A stretch of DNA of 64,000 nucleotides, from the NCBI GenBank assembly GCA_963828555.1, contig CAWHEL010000004.1:1302001-1366000 (forward strand), in the 5' to 3' direction. Source of the stretch: JADJPO01 sp963828555. GTDB taxonomy: Bacteria > Actinomycetota > Actinomycetes > Actinomycetales > Kineosporiaceae. How positions within the stretch are numbered: the stretch's first letter is position 1; each line of letters starts with the position of its first letter. The position numbers were made by a program, and so were the translations under genes. The notes under the pieces are model-generated. The model ran no database searches. It worked only from the letters and a program-made list of their open reading frames with translations, and had not been told where the DNA came from. Below are positions 36,688-45,330 of the stretch, piece by piece.

Positions 36688-37002
36688 TCACGGCACGACA
36701 TCCGGCGCGGCTTCGACCTCGGCTCTCGGCGGCTCGGGCACGACCTCGTCCGGCACCCGCACGGAGCGCCGGGTGTACCCCGCGTTGGCCATGATCACCG
36801 CCACGTACGGCAGGAAGACCGCTCCGGCGGCGAAGACCCAGCGCAGCGGCCCGTGCAGCACCACCACCAGGATCAGACAGACGGTGCGGATGGCCATGGA
36901 GATCAGGTATCGGGTGACCCGGTAGTCCAGGTCGTCGCTGTGCGAGCGCTTGGCATGCGTGATGCTGTGCACCCCGTCGTCCCGTTTCGACCGCCATGCC
37001 AT
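36688..37002 (-). CDS. DUF3099 membrane protein
   Basis: A 104-residue protein of the actinobacterial DUF3099 family. The entry motif HSITHAKRSHSDDLDYRVTR is followed by two hydrophobic helices (about 34-50 and 55-72; RWVFAAGAVFLPYVAVIMAN is the conserved second one) and an acidic tail rich in proline. Function is unknown. TACGGT lies 6 nt before the ATG in the 16-bp gap behind the quinone reductase, so it has its own leaderless promoter. Confidence 0.88.
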   Translation of the reverse strand: MAWRSKRDDGVHSITHAKRSHSDDLDYRVTRYLISMAIRTVCLILVVVLHGPLRWVFAAGAVFLPYVAVIMANAGYTRRSVRVPDEVVPEPPRAEVEAAPDVVP

Positions 37003-37018
37003 GTCACCACCGTAAGCC

Positions 37019-38005
37019 TCATTCGGCGGGGCGGCGCACCTGCAGGACAAGCTTCCCGGAACTCCGTCGCGCACGAAGATCCTCGTGCGCCAGCCGGGCC
37101 TCGGCCAGGGGATAGGTTCCGCCCACCACCGGCGTCAACCGCCCGGCGCGGACCAGGGAGAACAGCTCGTCCATCGCCGGGCCGAGGCCGCCCGGGCGGC
37201 GCAGGGCGTGCACCAGCCAGAACCCGGTCACCGAGCGCGAAGTGGCGATGAGCTTCCGTGGCTCGATCGGGGAGGCCGCCGTCCGCGAGGCCGTTCCGTA
37301 CACGACCAGCCGCCCCATCGGAGCCAGTGCAGCCAGCGATCCGTCGAAGACGTGCCCGCCGGTCATCTCCAGCACGATGTCGACGGGTGCCCCGGCATTG
37401 GCCTGGACCAGCGCGTGCCGCACCTCGATCGCTTGAGTGGTGGTGGAGACGTCCACGGCCACGTGGGCCCCGAGGTCGAGGGCGAGCCCCCGCTTGGCCG
37501 GCGAGGAGGCCACCGCGATCACCCGCCCGGCGCCCCACTGCCGGGCCAGCTGCACGGCGAGCGATCCGACGCCGCCGGCCGCGGCGTGCACCACCACCGA
37601 TTCGCCGAGGGTCAGCGACGAGCAGGTGCGCAGCAGGTGCCAGGCGGTGGTGCCCTGCAGCACCAGGGCCAGTGCCGCGCCGTCGGAGACCTCGTCCGGC
37701 ACCGGCCACACGGTGGACGGGTGGGCCAGCGCCTGCTCGGCGTAGCCGCCGCCGGTGACCAGCGCGACCACGCGGCGTCCGGCGTGCTCACCCGTCCGCG
37801 CCCGGCCGACCACCTCGGCGCCCGGGATCATGGGCAGGGTCTGCGGCGCCAGATAGCTGTTCTCGCTCTGGTGGGTGTCGGCGTAGTTCACGCCGGCACT
37901 CGTCACGTCGATCAGCACCAGGTCGCCGTCCGGGCGCGGGTCGTCCACCTCCGCCGGAGTGAGGACTTCAGGCCCGCCGAATGTCGTGATCTGCACCGCA
38001 CGCAT
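37019..38005 (-). CDS. NADPH:quinone reductase / zinc-free MDR oxidoreductase
   Basis: A 328-residue medium-chain dehydrogenase. The N-terminal GroES-like half is followed by the nucleotide-binding motif AAAGGVGSLAVQLARQWGA (about 143-161). The cysteine and histidine ligands of zinc alcohol dehydrogenases are absent, as in quinone oxidoreductases. It likely reduces quinones or enones with NADPH. ATG is 6 nt after TACGGT (leaderless type). It is divergent from fabG. Confidence 0.88.
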   Translation of the reverse strand: MRAVQITTFGGPEVLTPAEVDDPRPDGDLVLIDVTSAGVNYADTHQSENSYLAPQTLPMIPGAEVVGRARTGEHAGRRVVALVTGGGYAEQALAHPSTVWPVPDEVSDGAALALVLQGTTAWHLLRTCSSLTLGESVVVHAAAGGVGSLAVQLARQWGAGRVIAVASSPAKRGLALDLGAHVAVDVSTTTQAIEVRHALVQANAGAPVDIVLEMTGGHVFDGSLAALAPMGRLVVYGTASRTAASPIEPRKLIATSRSVTGFWLVHALRRPGGLGPAMDELFSLVRAGRLTPVVGGTYPLAEARLAHEDLRARRSSGKLVLQVRRPAE

Positions 38006-38011
38006 GCGCGG

Positions 38012-38017
38012 ACCGTA
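38012..38017 (-). promoter_or_regulatory. Leaderless -10 element of quinone reductase gene (TACGGT)
   Basis: Minus-strand TACGGT, 6 nt before the ATG at 38005, within a 64-bp divergent region shared with fabG, which instead uses a GGGAGACGAG ribosome site. Confidence 0.5.
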
Positions 38018-38069
38018 TCCTGACGCCGGTCACGGCGACGAAACGCGCCGGTAGCGGATGGGAGACGAG

Positions 38070-38774
38070 ATGGCACGCAGCGTCCTGGTCACCGGGGGCA
38101 ATCGGGGGATCGGCCTGGCGATCGCGCGCGCCCTGGCTGCGGACGGGGACGCCGTCGCGGTCACCTATCGCTCGGGCGAACCCCCGGAGGGCCTGCTCGG
38201 GGTGCAGTGCGATGTGACCGACACCGCCTCGGTGAACGAGGCCTTCACCGAGGTGGAGAAGGCCCAGGGCCCGGTCGAGGTGCTGGTGGCGAACGCGGGC
38301 ATCACCCGCGACCAACTGGTGCTGCGGATGACCGACGAGGACTGGGACGCTGTGGTCGACACCAACCTGGCCGGGTCCTTCCGCTGCGCACGGCGGGCGG
38401 CGATGGGTATGGTCCGGATGCGCCGCGGACGGATCGTGCTGATCTCCAGTGTGGTCGGGCTCTACGGCGGTCAGGGGCAGGTGAACTACGCGGCGAGCAA
38501 GGCGGGCCTGGTCGGCGTCGCCCGATCGATCGCCCGCGAGCTGGGCGGCCGCGGGATCACCGCGAATGTCGTCGCACCGGGCTTCGTCGAGACGGACATG
38601 ACGGCAGCGCTGCCGCCGGAGCGCCGGGAGGCCTACGCCGCGCTGATCCCGGCGGCACGCTTCGGCACCACCGAGGAAGTGGCGCACGCCGTGCGGTTCC
38701 TCGCATCGGACGGGGCCGGATACGTCAACGGGGCGGTCATCCCGGTGGACGGCGGACTGGGCATGGGCCACTGA
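38070..38774 (+). CDS. fabG: 3-oxoacyl-ACP reductase FabG (MabA-like)
   Basis: A 234-residue SDR that reduces beta-ketoacyl-ACP in fatty acid synthesis. GGNRGIG (9-15) binds NADPH; Ser127, Tyr140 and Lys144 (VNYAASK) form the active site, and NAG at 75-77 is intact. The ATG at 38070 is supported by GGGAGACGAG directly upstream; an in-frame upstream start at 38058 is less likely. It pairs with the InhA-like gene 36 bp downstream, as fabG1-inhA in mycobacteria. Confidence 0.95.
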   Translation: MARSVLVTGGNRGIGLAIARALAADGDAVAVTYRSGEPPEGLLGVQCDVTDTASVNEAFTEVEKAQGPVEVLVANAGITRDQLVLRMTDEDWDAVVDTNLAGSFRCARRAAMGMVRMRRGRIVLISSVVGLYGGQGQVNYAASKAGLVGVARSIARELGGRGITANVVAPGFVETDMTAALPPERREAYAALIPAARFGTTEEVAHAVRFLASDGAGYVNGAVIPVDGGLGMGH

Positions 38775-38810
38775 CACGTCGCAACGATCAAGGAACGGGA
38801 GTCCACCACG

Positions 38811-39575
38811 ATGGCACTGCTCGACGGCAAGCGGATCCTGGTCACAGGGGTGCTGACCGATTCATCCATCGCCTTCTACGTGGCGAAGCTGGCCCAGCAG
38901 GAGGGCGCTGAGGTCGTCCTCACCTCGTTCGGCCGCCAGATGAGGATCACCCAGGCGGTGAGCCGCCGGCTGCCGAGGACGGCGCCCGTGGTGGAGCTCG
39001 ACGTCACCGCGCAGGCCGACCTCGACGGTCTGGCCGACGCCGTGCGCCAGCACGTCGACGGGCTTGACGGCGTGCTGCACTCGATCGGATACGCGCCGCA
39101 GAGCGCCCTCGGCGGTGGGTTCTTGGACTGCCCGTGGGAGGACGTGGCCACCGCGGTGCATGTCTCGGCCTATTCGCTCAAGGCGCTCACCGTGGCGGCG
39201 CTGCCGCTGATGGACCGCGGCGGGTCGGTGGTCGGGCTGACCTTCGACGCATCCAAGGCCTGGCCGGTGTACGACTGGATGGGGGTGGCCAAGGCGGCCT
39301 TCGAGTCGACCTCGCGCTACTTGGCTCGTGACCTGGGCCCGCGTGGCATCCGGTGCAACCTGATCGCCGCCGGGCCGCTGCGCACCATGGCCGCCAAGTC
39401 GATCCCGGGCTTCGTGGCCTTCGAGGAGGGCTGGCCCGGACGCGCCCCACTGGGCTGGGACATCGCCGACCCGACCCCCACCGCGCAGGCGTGCGTGGCA
39501 CTGCTGTCGGACTGGTTCCCGGCCACCACGGGTGAAATCCTGCACGTCGACGGAGGTTTCCACGCCGTGGGTTAG
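38811..39575 (+). CDS. fabI: Enoyl-ACP reductase (InhA/FabI type)
   Basis: A 254-residue NADH-dependent enoyl-ACP reductase. GVLTDSSIAF (13-22) replaces the usual glycine-rich loop as in FabI/InhA. Tyr154 and Lys161 in YDWMGVAK have the InhA spacing, and the substrate loop region AAGPLRTMAAKSIPGF (about 188-203) is conserved. It performs the last reduction of each elongation cycle. The start follows GGGAG by about 9 nt. Operon with fabG. Confidence 0.95.
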   Translation: MALLDGKRILVTGVLTDSSIAFYVAKLAQQEGAEVVLTSFGRQMRITQAVSRRLPRTAPVVELDVTAQADLDGLADAVRQHVDGLDGVLHSIGYAPQSALGGGFLDCPWEDVATAVHVSAYSLKALTVAALPLMDRGGSVVGLTFDASKAWPVYDWMGVAKAAFESTSRYLARDLGPRGIRCNLIAAGPLRTMAAKSIPGFVAFEEGWPGRAPLGWDIADPTPTAQACVALLSDWFPATTGEILHVDGGFHAVG

Positions 39576-39610
39576 GGCGTAACCGATTGCATCAGGGCAA
39601 GATGCTCTCC

Positions 39611-40135
39611 ATGAGCGTGACGGAGCTGCAGCATCGCCTGGTCCTGATGCGGCATGCCAAGTCCTCCTACCCGCACGGGGTGCCCGACCACGACCGTCCG
39701 TTGGCGGGCAAGGGGCGCCGCAACGCCCAGGCCGCCGGCGCCTGGTTCGTCAGCGAGGGGCCGCGCCCGGAACTGGTGATCTGCTCGGACGCTCAGCGGG
39801 CCCGGCACACGTGGGAGATCGTCGCCTCCTCGCTGCGCGCCCCCGCCCCGGTGCGGTTGGAACCGCAGCTGTACGGCGCCACCAGCGCCGAGGTGATCGA
39901 CCTGGCCCGTCGGTGCGACGACGGGGTGCACACCCTGGTGATGGTGGGCCACGAACCGACCCTGTCCTCCACCGTCCTGCTGCTCGCGGGGGAGGGGTCG
40001 GACCCGACCTCGTTGGCCCGGGTGAGCACGAAGTTCCCCACCTGCGCGATCGCGGTGCTCCGGCTCACCGCCGGCTGGTCGTCCCTGGAGATGGGCAGCG
40101 CCGTACTCGAACGCTTCGCCATCCCCCGCGCCTGA
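39611..40135 (+). CDS. SixA-type phosphohistidine phosphatase
   Basis: A 174-residue histidine phosphatase. RHAKSS (14-19) has the phospho-accepting His, and His114 (MVGHEP) is the second catalytic histidine. The short single-domain form with LRHAKS is typical of SixA, which dephosphorylates phosphohistidine on signalling proteins. The start is uncertain: in-frame ATGs exist at 39602 and 39587, and no ribosome site is clear. It follows fabI by 35 bp. Confidence 0.9.
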   Translation: MSVTELQHRLVLMRHAKSSYPHGVPDHDRPLAGKGRRNAQAAGAWFVSEGPRPELVICSDAQRARHTWEIVASSLRAPAPVRLEPQLYGATSAEVIDLARRCDDGVHTLVMVGHEPTLSSTVLLLAGEGSDPTSLARVSTKFPTCAIAVLRLTAGWSSLEMGSAVLERFAIPRA

Positions 40136-40448
40136 CCGCCCGCCACTCCCTCACTCACCTCACTCGTCCACTGGTGATCGCCGTCTGTCATGGGTTCTCC
40201 CCCAGCAGATGGGTGACAACCCAGCAGCACGACGACGAGCTCTCGGACGCAGGCCAGCGGCGTCATCTGGCCGGCCAGGCAGGCGAGAACCGCCGGCCGA
40301 TCAGCAGCCGCACGCCGGTGCCGATGAGCTGGGCGACCTCCTGCACCACCACACGGCCCACCACGATGGCCGCCACCCCCGGGGCCCCAGGTGGTCGCGG
40401 GTGGCCCGGGCACCGATCATGCGCACCGTGCCTGCGTGTGGGACGAGG
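40136..40448. other. 313-bp gap between sixA and LLM oxidoreductase genes
   Basis: Both flanking genes end here, so this is a convergent gap. It contains a short inverted repeat (40191-40196 with 40218-40223) that could serve as terminator. The rest looks open in some frames on the minus strand, including a hydrophobic stretch (AAIVVGRVVVQEVAQLIGTG), but no start, ribosome site or recognisable family was found. It may be a decayed gene. Confidence 0.4.
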
Positions 40449-41225
40449 CTAGGCGTTGACCTCGTCGCGCCAGGCCAGCCAGTCGTTCGCCTTCGCCAGG
40501 TCGTACGTCGGCCCGGTGAGCCCGATGGTGACCAGGGTGACCCCGGCGTCCATCAGGCCCTGCGCCACGCCGTCCGGTCCGGTCTCCACCGCGGTGGACC
40601 GCTCGATGTCAGCCGGCGTGCGACCCTCGGTGGCGCACCACTCGTCGAGGATCGCACCCTTGCGGGCGATGGTGGCGGCGTCGCCGAAGCCGTGCCAGAT
40701 GTCGGCGTGCCGCGCGGTGTAGCGCAGGGTCTTCTTCTCCCCGCCGCCGCCGATCAGCACCGGGATCCTCCGGGTCGGCGCGGGGTTGAGCGCCGCCCAG
40801 CGACGTTCGATCCTGGGCAGGGCCGCCTCCAGCTCGGCCAGTCGGGAGCCGGGCGTGCCGAAGGAGTAGCCGTACTCGTCGTAGTCCCGCTCGAACCAGC
40901 CGGCCCCGATCCCCAGGATCAGCCGGCCGGCGCTGATGTGGTCCACCGTGCGCGCCATGTCGGCCAGGAGCTCGGGGTTGCGGTAACCGTTGCAGGTGAC
41001 CAGGGCCCCTATCTCGACCCGCGACGTGGCCTCCGCCCAGGCGCCGAGCATGGTCCAGCACTCGAAGTGGGCGCCGTCGGGCTCACCGTAGAGCGGGAAG
41101 AAGTGGTCCCAGTTGAAGACCACGTCGACGCCCGCCTCCTCGGCCGCGGCGACGGCCCGGCGGATCTCCGGGTAGTCGGCGTGCTGTGGCTGGATCTGCA
41201 CCCCGACGCGCACCGGACGGCTCAC
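40449..41225 (-). CDS. LLM-class F420-dependent oxidoreductase
   Basis: A 258-residue luciferase-like monooxygenase fold protein. VFNWDHFFPLYGE (about 36-48), GRLILGIGAGWFERDYDEYG (about 100-119) and PVLIGGGGEKKTLR (about 149-162) are characteristic of actinobacterial F420-dependent members. The substrate is unknown. The GTG overlaps the glgC stop (GTGA), so it is transcribed with glgC, although no metabolic connection to glycogen is evident. Confidence 0.87.
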   Translation of the reverse strand: MSRPVRVGVQIQPQHADYPEIRRAVAAAEEAGVDVVFNWDHFFPLYGEPDGAHFECWTMLGAWAEATSRVEIGALVTCNGYRNPELLADMARTVDHISAGRLILGIGAGWFERDYDEYGYSFGTPGSRLAELEAALPRIERRWAALNPAPTRRIPVLIGGGGEKKTLRYTARHADIWHGFGDAATIARKGAILDEWCATEGRTPADIERSTAVETGPDGVAQGLMDAGVTLVTIGLTGPTYDLAKANDWLAWRDEVNA

Positions 41226-42463
41226 GCGGAGACCTCGATTCCCTTGTCCACCAAGGTGATCCCGGAATCGGTGATGGTGAAACCGCGGTCGCGGTCCTCC
41301 TGCGGGTCCATCCCGATCCGGGCGCCCTCGGCGACCACCACGTTCTTGTCCAGGATCGCCCGGCGCACCACGGCGTGCCGCCCGATCTCGACGTTGTCCA
41401 TCAGGACGGCGTCGCTGACGGTGGCCCAGGAGTGCACGCCGACATTCGGCGAGAGCACCGAGTTCTCCACCAGGGCGCCGGAGACGACGCACCCGGGGGA
41501 GACGATCGAGTTGACCGCGTGCCCGATCCGGCCGTGCCAGCCGTGCACGAACTTGGCCGGCGGCCACGGGCCGAGGTGGGTGTAGATCGGCCACTCGTAG
41601 TTGTAGAGGTTGAACACCGGATGTACCGAGACCAGGTCCATCTGGGCGTCGAAGTAGGCGTCGAGGGTCCCGACGTCGCGCCAGTACGACTTGTCCCGCT
41701 CGGTGGCCCCGGGCACCTCGTTCTCGATGAAGTCGTAGACGCTCGCCTCCCCGCGGGAGACGAAGGCCGGCACGATGTCGCCGCCCATGTCGTGCCGGGA
41801 GCTGTCCAGATCGGCGTCGGCGGTGACCGACTCGACCAGAGCGTCGGCGTCGAAGACGTAGTTGCCCATCGAGGCCAGGATCTTGTCGGGGGCATCGGCC
41901 AGGCCCACGGGGTTGGTCGGCTTCTCCAGGAAGTCGGTGATCCGGCGCGGGTCGTCGGCCGCGGTCTGGATCACGCCGAACTGGTCGGCCATCGAGATCG
42001 GCTGCCGGATCGCCGCCACCGTGCAGCGGGCGCCGGAGTCGATGTGCGACTCGACCATCTGCGCGAAGTCCATCCGGTACACGTGGTCGGCGCCCACCAC
42101 GACGATGATGTCGGGCTTCTCGTCGCGGACCAGGTTCAGGCTCTGGAAGATCGCGTCGGCACTGCCCAGGTACCACCGCTTGCCTACCCGTTGCTGGGCC
42201 GGCACCGGAGCGACGTAGTTGCCGAGCAGTGTCGACAGTCGCCACGCCTGGGAGATATGCCGGTCGAGGCTGTGCGACTTGTACTGCGTGAGCACCACGA
42301 TCTTCAGATACCGCGCATTGATCAGGTTGCTCAGTGCGAAGTCGACCAGCCGGTAGACGCCACCGAACGGGACCGCGGGTTTGGCCCGGTCCGCCGTCAG
42401 GGGCATCAGCCGCTTACCTTCGCCGCCCGCGAGGACGATTGCCATCACCTTCGGACTCGCCAT
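41222..42463 (-). CDS. glgC: Glucose-1-phosphate adenylyltransferase
   Basis: A 413-residue enzyme that makes ADP-glucose, the glucosyl donor for glycogen. GGEGKRLMPLT (13-23) and RAKPAVPFGG bind the nucleotide and activator, and a C-terminal left-handed beta-helix (about 300-410) is present. It is divergent from the glycosyltransferase that uses its product. ATG is 7 nt after TAGGGT with no ribosome site, so it appears leaderless. Confidence 0.96.
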   Translation of the reverse strand: MASPKVMAIVLAGGEGKRLMPLTADRAKPAVPFGGVYRLVDFALSNLINARYLKIVVLTQYKSHSLDRHISQAWRLSTLLGNYVAPVPAQQRVGKRWYLGSADAIFQSLNLVRDEKPDIIVVVGADHVYRMDFAQMVESHIDSGARCTVAAIRQPISMADQFGVIQTAADDPRRITDFLEKPTNPVGLADAPDKILASMGNYVFDADALVESVTADADLDSSRHDMGGDIVPAFVSRGEASVYDFIENEVPGATERDKSYWRDVGTLDAYFDAQMDLVSVHPVFNLYNYEWPIYTHLGPWPPAKFVHGWHGRIGHAVNSIVSPGCVVSGALVENSVLSPNVGVHSWATVSDAVLMDNVEIGRHAVVRRAILDKNVVVAEGARIGMDPQEDRDRGFTITDSGITLVDKGIEVSA

Positions 42464-42511
42464 GCCTCAGACCCTATGGCGTCACCGGGGTGTCGCACTA
42501 CGGTGAACGTT
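42464..42511. promoter_or_regulatory. Compact divergent leaderless promoters glgC / glgA
   Basis: A 48-bp gap. TAGGGT (42471-42476, minus) lies 7 nt before glgC ATG; TACGGT (42499-42504, plus) lies 7 nt before glgA GTG. Only 22 bp lie between the two -10 hexamers, so their -35 regions overlap. This couples the two steps of ADP-glucose synthesis and use in one control site. Confidence 0.6.
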
Positions 42512-43699
42512 GTGCGTATCGATCTGTTGACCAGGGAATACCCGCCGGACGTGTACGGCGGGGCCGGCGTTCATGTGGAGAACCTGGCGGAGGTGCTGCG
42601 CGGCCGGGTCGACGTACGGGTGCGGGCCTTCGGCAATCCCCGCGAGGAGCCCGGGGTGAGCGGCTATGCCGAGCTGCCGGAGCTGGCCGAGGCCAACGCG
42701 GCACTGCGGGTGTTCGGGGTCGATCTGAGGATGGCCGCGGACTGCGCCGGTGCCGACGTCGTGCACTCGCACACCTGGTACGCCAACCTCGCCGGGCACC
42801 TGGCCGGGCTGCTGCACGACGTGCCGCACGTGCTCTCGGCACACAGCCTGGAGCCGCTGCGGCCGTGGAAGGCAGAGCAGCTCGGGGGCGGGTACGCTCT
42901 GTCGTCCTGGGCCGAGGAGAGCGCCTACCTCGGCGCCGCCGCGGTGATCGCGGTCAGCGCCGGCATGCGCGAGGACATCCTGCGCAGCTACCCGCGAGTG
43001 GACCCGGATCGGGTGCAGGTGGTGCACAACGGGATCGACCTGTCGGGCTGGAACCGCGACGAGAACGCCGACGCCGTCCGCGCGGCAGGGATCGACCCGG
43101 ACCGGCCGAGCGTGGTGTTCGTCGGCCGGATCACCCGGCAGAAGGGGCTGCCCTATCTGCTGCGGGCCGCCCGGCGGCTGCCCGAGGACGTCCAACTGGT
43201 GCTCTGCGCCGGCGCCCCGGACACCAAGGAGATCATGGCCGAAGTGAGCGGCCTGGTCGCCGAGCTGCAGCAACAGCGCAGCGGTGTGGTCTGGATCGAG
43301 CGGATGCTGCCGCGTGAGGAGCTGTGCCAGGTGCTCTCCGCGGCCACCACCTTCGTCTGCCCGTCGGTGTACGAACCCCTCGGCATCGTCAACCTCGAGG
43401 CGATGGCCTGTGAGGCGGCGGTGGTCGGCACGGCGACAGGGGGCATTCCCGAGGTGGTGGACGACGGGGTGACCGGGCGGCTGGTGCCGATCGACCAGGT
43501 GCAGGACGGCACCGGGACGCCCCGGGACCCCGAGCAGTACGTGGCCGACCTGGCCGCGGTGCTCACCGAGGTCACCGGCGACCCCGACCGGGCCCGCGAA
43601 ATGGGCCGGGCCGGGCGCCGCCGGGCCGAGGAGCACTTCTCCTGGGAGTCGATCGCCGACCGCACCGTGGAGGTCTACCGCTCCGTGCTCCGTTCCTGA
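42512..43699 (+). CDS. glgA: Glycogen synthase / ADP-glucose glycosyltransferase (GT4, actinobacterial GlgA)
   Basis: A 395-residue GT-B glycosyltransferase of the actinobacterial GlgA/GlgM type (cf. Rv1212c, also divergent from glgC). YPPDVYGGAGVHVENLAEVL (10-29) is the acceptor loop, FVGRITRQKGLPYLL (about 205-219) the nucleotide-sugar loop, and PSVYEPLGIVNLEAMACE (about 287-304) the E-x7-E catalytic region. It probably forms maltose 1-phosphate or extends alpha-glucan from ADP-glucose. GTG is 7 nt after TACGGT. Confidence 0.93.
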   Translation: MRIDLLTREYPPDVYGGAGVHVENLAEVLRGRVDVRVRAFGNPREEPGVSGYAELPELAEANAALRVFGVDLRMAADCAGADVVHSHTWYANLAGHLAGLLHDVPHVLSAHSLEPLRPWKAEQLGGGYALSSWAEESAYLGAAAVIAVSAGMREDILRSYPRVDPDRVQVVHNGIDLSGWNRDENADAVRAAGIDPDRPSVVFVGRITRQKGLPYLLRAARRLPEDVQLVLCAGAPDTKEIMAEVSGLVAELQQQRSGVVWIERMLPREELCQVLSAATTFVCPSVYEPLGIVNLEAMACEAAVVGTATGGIPEVVDDGVTGRLVPIDQVQDGTGTPRDPEQYVADLAAVLTEVTGDPDRAREMGRAGRRRAEEHFSWESIADRTVEVYRSVLRS

Positions 43700-43778
43700 G
43701 CACGCGGGCACCGCGGCGTCGTAAGACGGCTGGACCGCGAGGAACTGAGCGGCCCAGGTGCGCCGACGGACCGCGAGC

Positions 43779-44468
43779 TCAGCGAGGTGGAGCACTTGCT
43801 GCTGCGCTGAGGGCCCGACGGGCGACGCCGTCCAGCCGGCGCAGCACCTCGGCGCGCCGGCCGGCCTCCCAGCCGCTGACGGCGCCGCCGTCGTCCTCCA
43901 GGGCGAGTTCCAGGACGGCCCGCAGCCGGAGCCCGGTGGCGAGCACGGCGATGGCCCGCGTCGGCAGGCCGGGAGGGAACTCGCCGCCGTCCAGCGAGGC
44001 CGCGGACAGGTCCGCCCAGCGCTCGGCGGCCTCGGGGCGCCACCGGGCGACGTCCAGCTCGCCCAGGATCTCGGCGGCCTCGAGCAGGGCCTCGCGCAGC
44101 CCCTGATCGGCCTCACCGAGATCGGTCACGGCCAGCGTCGGGCGGTGCTCGACGGCGTGGACGGTCCAGCCGCCCTCCCCGGGCACCAGTGCCACGGTCG
44201 CCCCCGACCCCGCGGGCCAGGCATCGACGGCCACCACGCACTCGCCGACGTCGCAGGCCACGGCGTTGAACGCCGGCGGCCCGGGCAGCCCGACGACGTC
44301 CCCGGGGGCGACCAGAACTGCTCGCAGACCACTGATCCCACTCTCCCGCAGCGGCAGCAGCAGGGCGTTCACCGCGGCGCCGTCCGGCACGTCGGCCAGT
44401 GGCACGAGGCCGCGCAACGCGGCCGTGCCCCAGGTGGCGAGGCGGATCGAGGGCGGCAGAGGCAGCAC
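43779..44468 (-). CDS. Conserved actinobacterial protein of unknown function
   Basis: A 229-residue soluble protein with no domain I can name. It starts with a compact globular region (LATWGTAALRGLVPLADVPDG, VHAVEHRPTLAVTDLGEAD) and ends in an alanine/arginine-rich helical tail. TAGGCT lies 6 nt before the GTG. It is divergent from an ABC ATPase across 51 bp. Frame, GC pattern and start context all support a real gene. No function is proposed. Confidence 0.75.
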   Translation of the reverse strand: MLPLPPSIRLATWGTAALRGLVPLADVPDGAAVNALLLPLRESGISGLRAVLVAPGDVVGLPGPPAFNAVACDVGECVVAVDAWPAGSGATVALVPGEGGWTVHAVEHRPTLAVTDLGEADQGLREALLEAAEILGELDVARWRPEAAERWADLSAASLDGGEFPPGLPTRAIAVLATGLRLRAVLELALEDDGGAVSGWEAGRRAEVLRRLDGVARRALSAAASAPPR

Positions 44469-44519
44469 CGGAGCAGCCTACGGGCGCGCGAGGCGGCAGC
44501 GATCCCCTAGGGTCGGCGC
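44469..44519. promoter_or_regulatory. Compact divergent leaderless promoters (unknown gene / ABC ATPase)
   Basis: A 51-bp gap. TAGGCT (44475-44480, minus) is 6 nt before the GTG at 44468; TAGGGT (44508-44513, plus) is 6 nt before the ATG at 44520. The 27-bp spacing between -10 hexamers is the same as in the SDR/sirtuin pair. Confidence 0.55.
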
Positions 44520-45311
44520 ATGGCTGACGTGCTCGACCTGGCCGGGGTGAGCGTGGTCCGCGGCGGTGCCCGCCTGCTGGACGACGTGACCTGGACCGTG
44601 CGGGACGGCGAGCGGTGGGTCGTCCTGGGGCCGAACGGCGCCGGCAAGACGACGCTGCTGCAGATCGCCGGTGCCCGGCTGCACCCCACCGAGGGTGTGG
44701 CCCGCCTGCTCGAGGAGCGGCTGGGCGAGGTCGACGTGTTCGAGCTGCGGCCCCGGATCGGCCTGTCCAGCGCGGCGTTCGCCGACTCCCTGCCTGCGCA
44801 CGAGAAGGTCGAGGACGTGGTGCTGACCGCGGCCTACGCGGTGGCCGGGCGCTGGAACGAGGAGTACGACCAGGTCGACCACCGGCGCGGTGGCGACCTG
44901 CTCGGCGCGTTCGGTGTCGCCCACCTGGCCGACCGCACCTTCGGCACGCTGAGCGAGGGGGAGCGCAAGCGGGTGCAGCTGGCCCGCTCGCTGATGACCG
45001 ATCCCGAACTGCTGCTGCTGGACGAGCCCGCCGCCGGTCTGGATCTCGGCGGCCGGGAGACCCTGGTCGCCGACCTCGCCGAACTGGCCGGGGACAAGCG
45101 ATCGCCGGTGATCGTGCTGGTCACCCATCACGTGGAGGAGATCCCCCCTGGGTTCACCCACGCGCTGCTGCTGCGCAGCGGCCGGGTGGTCGCCGCGGGG
45201 CCGCTCGACGAGGTGTTGACCGACGAGCATCTCAGCGCCACCTTCGACCTCCCGCTTGCCGTTCTGCGCAGCGGGAACCGATGGGTGGCACGCCTTCGTC
45301 TGGATGGGTAA
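44520..45311 (+). CDS. Stand-alone ABC ATPase
   Basis: A 263-residue ATPase with Walker A GPNGAGKTT (37-45), Walker B LLLLDEPAAGLDL and H-loop LVTHHVEEIP. The signature reads LSEGERKR (144-151), with Glu for the usual second-position Gly, a variant found in the ModF/YlmA-like group. No permease gene is near. It may serve a permease elsewhere or act as a soluble ATPase. It slightly precedes NfeD (19 bp). Confidence 0.9.
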   Translation: MADVLDLAGVSVVRGGARLLDDVTWTVRDGERWVVLGPNGAGKTTLLQIAGARLHPTEGVARLLEERLGEVDVFELRPRIGLSSAAFADSLPAHEKVEDVVLTAAYAVAGRWNEEYDQVDHRRGGDLLGAFGVAHLADRTFGTLSEGERKRVQLARSLMTDPELLLLDEPAAGLDLGGRETLVADLAELAGDKRSPVIVLVTHHVEEIPPGFTHALLLRSGRVVAAGPLDEVLTDEHLSATFDLPLAVLRSGNRWVARLRLDG

Positions 45312-45330
45312 GGCACTCGGGAGGTGGACG

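Noticed and set aside
40172..40223. A second copy of the hairpin family at 24139-24180, i.e. a dispersed repeat
   Set aside because: Only short parts are shared (a run of CCCCCAGC), and the stems differ. Two weakly similar GC-rich hairpins do not make a repeat family.
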